A DNA stretch of 27,434 nt, taken from NCBI GenBank assembly GCA_034666045.1, contig JAXDMN010000116.1, positions 1 to 27,434 on the forward strand, written 5' to 3'. A program made the position numbers and the translations under genes. Each line of letters opens with the position of its first letter. The first letter of the stretch is position 1. The stretch is from JAICTV01 sp034666045 (GTDB lineage Bacteria; Planctomycetota; Phycisphaerae; Tepidisphaerales; Tepidisphaeraceae). Of the stretch, positions 22,060 through 27,434 are shown in pieces. The notes beneath the pieces were generated by a model. It was not told where the DNA came from. It saw nothing but the letters and a program-made list of their open reading frames with translations, and did not search any database.

Positions 22060-23418
22060 ATGAGCCAGAGCGCAACAACCAAACCAGGCAACGGCAACGG
22101 CGGCGCTACGCACGCCAATGAGCGTGAAATCGAACGGCTCATCGCCGCGCTGCATTCGCAGATCGAAGAAGGAATCTCACCGCAGACGCTGCGCCACCTG
22201 ACGCAGGAGCTCGAACGCCGCACGATGGCGGAGCGGCGTTGCGCGGAGCTGTTCGAAAGCGAGCAGCACGCGCGGGCCGAAGCGCGCGAGTTCGAGAAGG
22301 CGAACGAGGCGAAGGACCGTTTTCTCGCGATCCTCAGCCACGAGCTGCGCACGCCGTTGCAGCCGGTCATCGGCGCCGCGACCGTCCTGCTGCGCGATCC
22401 GCGCCTGCCGGCCGATCTGCTCGAAGACGTGCGGACGATCCAGCGCAACGTGCAACTCGAGGCGCGGCTGATCGACGATTTGCTCGATGTCACCCGCATC
22501 GTCAACGGCAAGCTTGCGCTCGAGCGGCTGCGCGTGAACATCGATTCGGTCATCGCCCGCGCGGTCGACATCTGCGAGCCGGACGTGATGGCCAAGCACC
22601 AGACGCTTTCGCTCGCGCTCAACGCGAAGCGCAAATGGATCGACGCCGACCCCGGGCGGCTGCAACAGGTGCTCTGGAACCTGATCAAGAACGCGATCAA
22701 GTTCACGCCGGACGGCGGTGAGGTCGTCATCGCGACAGCCGACGGGCCGGACGATCGGCTGATGGTCCGCGTGGTCGACAACGGCATCGGCATCGACGCT
22801 GACGCGCTGCCGCGCATTTTTGATGCGTTCGAGCAGGGCTCAGAAGAGATCACGCGGAAATTCGGCGGGATGGGGTTGGGGCTGTCGATCTGCAAGCTGC
22901 TCGTCGAACGGCACGACGGGACGTTGTCCGCGCAAAGCGCCGGCCATGGCTGCGGCGCGACCTTCATGCTGTCGCTGCCGACGGCGGATGCCCCCCCGGC
23001 CGCGGCCGTCGGACCGCGCGGCAGCTATGCGAGCCGCCCGGATCAGCGCCGCCTGCGCATCCTGCTGGTGGAAGATGATCGCGACTCGAACGTCGTGATG
23101 AGCCGGCTGCTCAAGAATGTCGGGCACGACGTCACGTCGGCGTACGACTGCGAATCAGCGGCCGCGCACGCCGCGGAAGGCGAGTTCGACCTCCTCGTCT
23201 GCGACCTCGGCCTGCCGGACGGCAGCGGGCTCGATGTCATGTCGCGCCTGAAACGCAACGGCCCGCGCGGCCTGCGCGGGATCGCGCTGACCGGCTACGG
23301 CAGCGACAACGACATCCGCGCCAGCCTGGCGGCGGGATTCGATTGCCACCTCACCAAGCCGATCACGCTGGAGCAGTTGGTGCAGGCTATACAGCGCCTG
23401 TTTGAGCCGGCTCGGTGA
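22060..23418 (+). CDS. cytoplasmic hybrid histidine kinase (HisKA-HATPase-REC)
   Basis: The 452-residue protein has no membrane segment. Residues about 20-85 are a helical, probably coiled-coil input region. HisKA follows with phospho-acceptor H94 (ILSHELRTPLQP). The HATPase domain has the N-box (NLIKNAIKFTPDGG, N211), G1 (VVDNGIGID, D240), F-box (IFDAFEQG) and G2 (GGMGLGLSICKLL). A C-terminal receiver domain has acidic pair ED339-340, phospho-acceptor D382 (VCDLGLPDGSG), T411 and K433. It could pass phosphate on to an Hpt protein or act on its own receiver. No response regulator or sensor partner is adjacent. ATG at 22060 has only a weak GGGA upstream. The end overlaps the convergent transporter gene by 32 bp. 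Confidence 0.93.
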   Translation: MSQSATTKPGNGNGGATHANEREIERLIAALHSQIEEGISPQTLRHLTQELERRTMAERRCAELFESEQHARAEAREFEKANEAKDRFLAILSHELRTPLQPVIGAATVLLRDPRLPADLLEDVRTIQRNVQLEARLIDDLLDVTRIVNGKLALERLRVNIDSVIARAVDICEPDVMAKHQTLSLALNAKRKWIDADPGRLQQVLWNLIKNAIKFTPDGGEVVIATADGPDDRLMVRVVDNGIGIDADALPRIFDAFEQGSEEITRKFGGMGLGLSICKLLVERHDGTLSAQSAGHGCGATFMLSLPTADAPPAAAVGPRGSYASRPDQRRLRILLVEDDRDSNVVMSRLLKNVGHDVTSAYDCESAAAHAAEGEFDLLVCDLGLPDGSGLDVMSRLKRNGPRGLRGIALTGYGSDNDIRASLAAGFDCHLTKPITLEQLVQAIQRLFEPAR

Positions 23419-24679
23419 CGGCCTCGAATCCACGGGGCTCCGCGGGCTGCTCCTTCGAATCGTCTCGGAAAAGCAGTACGAACATTACCAGCACCACGAG
23501 CGCGCACAGCGCACAAGCCCACCAGAACCGCGGATAAAGTGACAACGCCGCCTGCCCGGTCGCCGAGCCGACGGTGCGATTGAACAGTTCCCCCGACAGA
23601 TACGCGCCGATGCCGAGCCCGAGCCCCTGCGTGATCAACACGAGCAGTCCCTGCGCCTGGCCGCGAATTTCCTTGCTCGCTTTCTTGTCGGTGTAAATGA
23701 AGCCGGTGACGAAGAAGAAGTCGTAGCACATCCCGTGCAGCGCGATGCCGAACACGATCATCCAGAACGCGCTGTTCGGAGCGCCGACGGCGAAGAGCGC
23801 GTATCGCACCACCCACGAAAGCATTCCCACCGCCAGCATCCACTTCACGCCGAGACGCGCGAAGAAGAACGGCATGAGGAGCATGAAGACGACTTCCGCC
23901 CCCTGTCCGATGCTCATCGTGCTGCCGACCGGCTTGCCGAGATCGTTCACGAGCCGCCCGGCGAAACTGTAGTAGGCAGCGAGCGGGATGCAGATCAGGA
24001 ACGAGGCGATCGCGAAGACCATGAAGGAGCGGCTGCGGAACAACGCCAGCGCGTCGGCGCCCATGATTTCACCGACGCTCGCCTGCCTGCCCTTCGCGGG
24101 CGGCGGCGTGTGCGGGAGTGCGAAACTGAACAGCCCCATCACAATCGCGGCGCCGCCAGCGAGCATGAAGGGTTTTTCGGTCTTGTCGATCCCGAGAAAG
24201 CTGATCAGCAAGCCGGCCGCAATCCAACCGAGCGTGCCGAAGACGCGAACCATTGGGAATTGCTTCTCCTGATTGGTCATGTTCGCAAAGGCTATTGTGT
24301 TGGTGAGGCCCAACGTCGGCATGTAGCACAGCGCATGCGCGAGAATGATGAGGAGGAACGTCCCGGCGCCATTTTTCTGCGCTGCTTGAACGCCCGGAAC
24401 AAGAAACATCACCGCCCCGCCGATCAGCATGAGCACCGCCAGCACCTTTTCCGAAGCGAAGAACCGGTCCGCGATCATGCCGAGGAAAAACGGTGAGATA
24501 ATCGCCGCGATCGGGCAGAGCATGTACGCCAGCCCGATCTTCGTCGCGAGGCCGGCCTCGGTCATGAAGGTGCTCATGGTTACGTACCATGCGCCCCAAA
24601 TGAAGAACTCGAGGAACATCATGATGCAGAGGCGGATGGTGCCGCTGGAGCGCGGGGCGTCGAGAGTGGTGCTGGTCAT
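23387..24679 (-). CDS. MFS transporter, nucleoside:H+ symporter (NupG-like) family
   Basis: The 430-residue protein has about 12 predicted membrane helices. The N-terminal text (LCIMMFLEFFIWGAWYVTMS, then GLAYMLCPIAAIISPFFLG and IADRFFASEKVL) and the ALCYMPTLGLTNTIAFANM segment match the nucleoside:H+ symporter branch of the major facilitator superfamily. These proteins import nucleosides in E. coli (NupG, XapB), but planctomycete relatives may have other substrates. ATG at 24679 lies close behind a promoter. It converges on the histidine kinase with a 32-bp overlap of coding ends. Confidence 0.88.
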   Translation of the reverse strand: MTSTTLDAPRSSGTIRLCIMMFLEFFIWGAWYVTMSTFMTEAGLATKIGLAYMLCPIAAIISPFFLGMIADRFFASEKVLAVLMLIGGAVMFLVPGVQAAQKNGAGTFLLIILAHALCYMPTLGLTNTIAFANMTNQEKQFPMVRVFGTLGWIAAGLLISFLGIDKTEKPFMLAGGAAIVMGLFSFALPHTPPPAKGRQASVGEIMGADALALFRSRSFMVFAIASFLICIPLAAYYSFAGRLVNDLGKPVGSTMSIGQGAEVVFMLLMPFFFARLGVKWMLAVGMLSWVVRYALFAVGAPNSAFWMIVFGIALHGMCYDFFFVTGFIYTDKKASKEIRGQAQGLLVLITQGLGLGIGAYLSGELFNRTVGSATGQAALSLYPRFWWACALCALVVLVMFVLLFRDDSKEQPAEPRGFEAVTEPAQTGAV

Positions 24680-24690
24680 CGTGCGGGAAT

Positions 24691-24718
24691 ATTAAAGAAG
24701 TGGTTGCGGCGTTGCCAA
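24691..24718 (-). promoter_or_regulatory. promoter of the MFS transporter gene, near-leaderless
   Basis: On the minus strand TTGGCA (24718-24713) and TTTAAT (24696-24691) are separated by 16 nt. The -10 box ends 11 nt before the ATG at 24679. No Shine-Dalgarno sequence is seen. Confidence 0.5.
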
Positions 24719-24750
24719 TTTTGCGGGCGGCTGCGCGGTTACGGGAATGT

Positions 24751-24776
24751 GGCCTTCGGCCCGACCGCTACGCGCA
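24751..24776. repeat. 26-nt direct repeat, copy 2
   Basis: Identical over 26 nt to 20295-20320, with hairpin GGCC-TTC-GGCC. It lies in the short gap between the MFS promoter and the end of the glycosyltransferase gene. Confidence 0.8.
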
Positions 24777-24799
24777 GCAGCAGCGGGGGTAGGGTCAGG

Positions 24800-25945
24800 T
24801 CAGACGCCGACGCCCGCGCCGGCGAGGCGAAGGGCTCTCGCGGCGACGTCGAAGGCGGCTTGCGGGCGGCCGAGACGTTTGGCGTTGTCGCGGAGTTGCT
24901 GGAGACGCTTTGGTTCGGCCAACAGCGCGGACAGCTTCATGGCCAGCGTCGGGAGGTTGTTGATCTTGATCGCGGCGCCGTTCTCCAGGAGGTAATCGCT
25001 GTTGCGACTCTCCTGGCCCGGGATCGGATTCACGACGACCATCGCGGCCCCGCGGGCGAGCGTTTCGCTGGTCGTGAGGCCTCCCGGCTTGGAGATGACG
25101 ACGTCGGCGGCCGCCATCAGGTCGTCCATCTGATCCGTGAAGCCGAGCACTTTTACCCGGTGCTGCTTCGGGATCTTCGCCGCCTCTAGCTTCTTCTTCG
25201 CGGCGGCGTTTTTGCCGGTGACGACGATCAGCTCGATCGGCGTTTCGACTTTGAGGATCGACTCGAAAATTTCCGCGACCGGCCCGACGCCGAACCCGCC
25301 GGCAAGCTGCAACAACACCGGCCGCCCGCCGGTGATGCCCTGGCGTTTCATCGCGGCGTCGCGCGTTTTCGGCTTGGCGAAGACCGGATGAATCGGGATG
25401 CCGGTGACGCTGATGTCCGCCGACGGCACGCCCCAGTGATGCAAATACGCCGCCCCTTCGTCGGTCGCTGTCGTGTAATGATCGCACGGCTGATTGACCC
25501 ACAGGCGGTGCGTCTCGAAATCAGTCGTCACCGTCATCTGCGGCGTGCGGAATTTTTTCCGCTTCCGCATCGACGCGATGATCTCGGCCGGCATGAAGTG
25601 CGTGTTGACGATGACGTCCCACTGCTCGCACTCGAGCAGATCGCAAAGCGACGTCATGTTCAACCGCTCGACCAGCAGGCGGAGCTTGTCTCGCTTCGAG
25701 TCGGGGCGGCGGGCCTTGTCCATGTGATCGTAAAAAAAGCCGAGCACGTGCGGGGCCTTGTTGACCAGGTCGAGGTAGGCTTCGCCGTACAATTTTCGGA
25801 ACGGCGCATTCGTGAGTGTGAGCACGTCGACGTTCTTCACCGTCGCATCGGGCGCGCTCTCGCGCAGGGCCAATTCGACGGCCTGCGCGGCGCGAAGATG
25901 ACCGGCGCCGACCGATGCACTGAGGACAAGTACGCGTGCGGGCAT
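24800..25945 (-). CDS. MGDG synthase-like glycosyltransferase (GT28 family)
   Basis: The 381-residue protein is of the monogalactosyldiacylglycerol synthase / processive diacylglycerol glucosyltransferase type, which transfers a sugar from a UDP-sugar to a lipid acceptor at the membrane surface. The N-terminal acceptor-side domain begins MPARVLVLSASVGAGHLRAA (the GxGH loop) and includes VNTHFMPAE, VTTDFETHRLWV and DHYTTATDEGA. The C-terminal GT28 domain has LLQLAGGFGVGPVAE, VVTGKN and the donor-binding SKPGGLTTSETLARGAAMVV...PIPGQE. ATG at 25945 is preferred over TTG at 25954, although no Shine-Dalgarno sequence precedes either. Probably makes membrane glycolipid; the sugar is unknown. Confidence 0.9.
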   Translation of the reverse strand: MPARVLVLSASVGAGHLRAAQAVELALRESAPDATVKNVDVLTLTNAPFRKLYGEAYLDLVNKAPHVLGFFYDHMDKARRPDSKRDKLRLLVERLNMTSLCDLLECEQWDVIVNTHFMPAEIIASMRKRKKFRTPQMTVTTDFETHRLWVNQPCDHYTTATDEGAAYLHHWGVPSADISVTGIPIHPVFAKPKTRDAAMKRQGITGGRPVLLQLAGGFGVGPVAEIFESILKVETPIELIVVTGKNAAAKKKLEAAKIPKQHRVKVLGFTDQMDDLMAAADVVISKPGGLTTSETLARGAAMVVVNPIPGQESRNSDYLLENGAAIKINNLPTLAMKLSALLAEPKRLQQLRDNAKRLGRPQAAFDVAARALRLAGAGVGV

Positions 25946-26257
25946 GGCGGGCAAAGGTATGCCATGCGCTCGGTTGTAGGAAGCGGCGCCGGGTTGCGGA
26001 TGCGGATCGCCGCGCAGACCCGATATCTCCCCTCGCTTCTCGGCCTGGCGTTCCCCCGGAGCGTATCTTTGTGCGGTCCTGCGAAATGATTCCCGCCCGG
26101 ACGCCCACTCTTGCCTGTGAGACTTCTTAAGCCCGGCAAATGCTTCACTTGCGCCCGCCCCAAACGCCGTGTGAGGCAGGATACAAGTACAGCGCCAGCC
26201 CGCATATATCGCCGAACTGCCTGCCTCAGGCGGACGTATTCGGGCTAGCGGCTGTTT
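25946..26257. other. non-coding gap between divergent genes
   Basis: Part of a 418-bp region without a convincing gene. It holds an interrupted inverted repeat, TGAGGCAGG (26172-26180) with CCTGCCTCA (26220-26228), and several short open frames lacking ribosome binding sites or recognisable products. I see no RNA gene or riboswitch motif that I can name. Confidence 0.5.
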
Positions 26258-26285
26258 TTGACAGCATGGGATGGGGTAGTAAAGT
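26258..26285 (+). promoter_or_regulatory. promoter of the cyclophilin-domain protein gene
   Basis: A perfect -35 box TTGACA at 26258 and TAAAGT at 26280 are separated by 16 nt. The start site would be near 26292, giving a leader of about 70 nt that includes GGGAG 7 nt before the ATG. Confidence 0.65.
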
Positions 26286-26363
26286 TACCGGGCTGGGCAA
26301 CGCACCTGAGCCATCGCTAACTCGCTCGCGTGTTCCTCTTCACCTTGATTCGGGAGATGTGTA

Positions 26364-27428
26364 ATGAGTCGGATCGCTTCGTCGATTGGTCGGTCGGGCA
26401 AACATGTCGAGCAGCTCGAGCAACGCAGGTTGTTCGCGGCCCCGCAGGCCACTTCGGTCTTCGCGGACAACCGCGGCGAAGTGCAGATCACCTTTGATCA
26501 GCCGCTCAATCCGACAACCGTGAACACGCGCAGCGTCTTCGTCTTCCTCCCCGGGCCGGACGGCGCATTCGCGACGGCAGACGATGTGAAGATCATCGGC
26601 CGCGTCAAGGCCGTCACCGGTAACCGCCGCATCTGGTTCCGACCGGCGGAAAAGGTGCCGTTCATCGCGGGCTCCAGCTACTCGGTCAAGGTCAACTCCA
26701 AGCGCGTCTTCTCCGCCAGCGGTCAGCGCATCGACGGCGAATGGAACGGCGCGGGCGTTCGCACCGGCGACGGCAATCCGGGCGGCGACATTCTGATGCT
26801 CTCGAAGCGCGACAAGGGTGTGCTCCCAACCGCGCGCTTCGCCACGATCGCCGGCAATTTCGACGTCCGCCTCTTCACCCAGCTCACGCCGCTCAACGTC
26901 GTCAACTTCCTCAACTACGCCGACGACGGCTCGTACGACAACACGGTCAACCAGCGCAACCTGCCCGGCTTCATCTGGCAGACCGGCGGGTTTCGCGTCT
27001 CGCCGACCAACACCTTCGACACGATCCCGTCCAAGACGCCCGTCGCCAACGAGCCCGGCCCGACGCAGGCGACCCGCGGCACGATCTCGCTGGCGCGCCC
27101 GAACGATGGCAACCCCGCCACCGACGACCGCGGCACCAACCAGTTCTTCTTCAACCTCGTGAACAACGAAGCGAACCTCGGCGGGCAGAACGGCGGGTTC
27201 ACCGAGTTCGGCGAAGTGACCAGCGCGGCCGGGCTGGCCGTCATGGACGCGATGGCCGCCTTCCCGACGATCGATGGCGATCCGACCGTCAATCCGGGCC
27301 AGTTCGACAACCTCGCGGTGCAGAACTCGAGCAAAACGCTCGACGACGCCATCGCCGACCCGCAAGGCACGCTCGTCACCATCCGCCGCATCTCGATCCG
27401 CAACAAGGTCGTGCAGTGGGTGTTCTAA
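26364..27428 (+). CDS. extracytoplasmic Ig-like + cyclophilin-type peptidyl-prolyl isomerase
   Basis: The 354-residue protein has three parts. Residues 15-26 read VEQLEQRRLFAA, like the N-terminal LEPR-XLL sorting or processing motif of planctomycete exported proteins; there is no classical hydrophobic signal peptide. Residues about 28-115 form a bacterial Ig-like domain (GEVQITFDQPLNPTTVNTRS). Residues about 150-345 form a cyclophilin domain (FDVRLFTQLTPLNVVNFLNY, NLPGFIWQTGGF, RGTISLAR, NQFFFNLVNNEANL, GFTEFGEV). The catalytic arginine is kept in the RNLPGF context, but the usual FHR is NQR. It probably acts as a folding catalyst for exported or surface proteins. The gene is complete, ending 6 bp before the window edge. 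Confidence 0.9.
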   Translation: MSRIASSIGRSGKHVEQLEQRRLFAAPQATSVFADNRGEVQITFDQPLNPTTVNTRSVFVFLPGPDGAFATADDVKIIGRVKAVTGNRRIWFRPAEKVPFIAGSSYSVKVNSKRVFSASGQRIDGEWNGAGVRTGDGNPGGDILMLSKRDKGVLPTARFATIAGNFDVRLFTQLTPLNVVNFLNYADDGSYDNTVNQRNLPGFIWQTGGFRVSPTNTFDTIPSKTPVANEPGPTQATRGTISLARPNDGNPATDDRGTNQFFFNLVNNEANLGGQNGGFTEFGEVTSAAGLAVMDAMAAFPTIDGDPTVNPGQFDNLAVQNSSKTLDDAIADPQGTLVTIRRISIRNKVVQWVF

Positions 27429-27434
27429 ACGCAG

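Noticed and set aside
25946..26363. A riboswitch or structured RNA in the gap before the cyclophilin gene.
   Set aside because: Apart from one 9-bp interrupted inverted repeat, no conserved core of a known riboswitch was recognised, and most of the region lies upstream of the inferred promoter.

Overview
This is a high-GC bacterial chromosome segment with compact genes on both strands. It most likely comes from the Planctomycetota, perhaps the Phycisphaerae/Tepidisphaerales side. That placement is inference, based on: the N-terminal motif VEQLEQRRLFA on a secreted-type protein at the right end, resembling the planctomycete LEPR-XLL sorting/anchor motif; a pseudopilin-like tail on a large hypothetical protein; aminofutalosine-type menaquinone genes; and intergenic regions full of palindromic repeats of a kind frequent in PVC-group genomes.

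Layout. 1-1.5 kb: a membrane-anchored hypothetical protein (minus). 1.57-7.1 kb: a menaquinone-related stretch with ubiX (flavin prenyltransferase), a csrA-like gene with an internal duplication, a UbiA-family prenyltransferase (mqnP type) and mqnE, interleaved with two uncharacterised membrane proteins. 7.2-7.5 kb: a small basic protein with a promoter, a good ribosome binding site and a perfect hairpin terminator. 7.6-10.2 kb: a padR regulator translationally coupled to a large HAAS-type membrane protein. 10.5-13.8 kb: divergent folC and rimO. 14.0-16.8 kb: a three-gene, apparently co-transcribed set (SRPBCC/DUF2892 protein, zinc alcohol dehydrogenase, small membrane protein). 16.8-19.1 kb: a membrane protein, then overlapping pgsA and uppP. 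19.2-21.1 kb: a PIN-TRAM membrane protein and ispD. 21.25-21.9 kb: a membrane protein whose stop codon lies inside a tRNA gene. 22.1-26 kb: a hybrid histidine kinase, an MFS nucleoside-type transporter and an MGDG-synthase-like glycosyltransferase. 26.4-27.4 kb: an Ig-like plus cyclophilin extracellular protein.

Functional themes. Isoprenoid, quinone and envelope lipid metabolism dominates. ispD feeds isoprenoid precursors; ubiX, mqnP and mqnE belong to menaquinone synthesis; uppP recycles undecaprenyl phosphate; pgsA and the glycosyltransferase make phospholipid and glycolipid. No phage, transposase, CRISPR or defence system was seen. The most unusual items are (i) a 73-nt, short-variable-arm tRNA with anticodon UAA, (ii) the CsrA-like protein whose core is duplicated without gaps at a 48-residue offset, (iii) a repeat-like palindromic insertion translated inside rimO, and (iv) several genes whose -10 box lies so close to the start codon that leaderless transcripts are expected.
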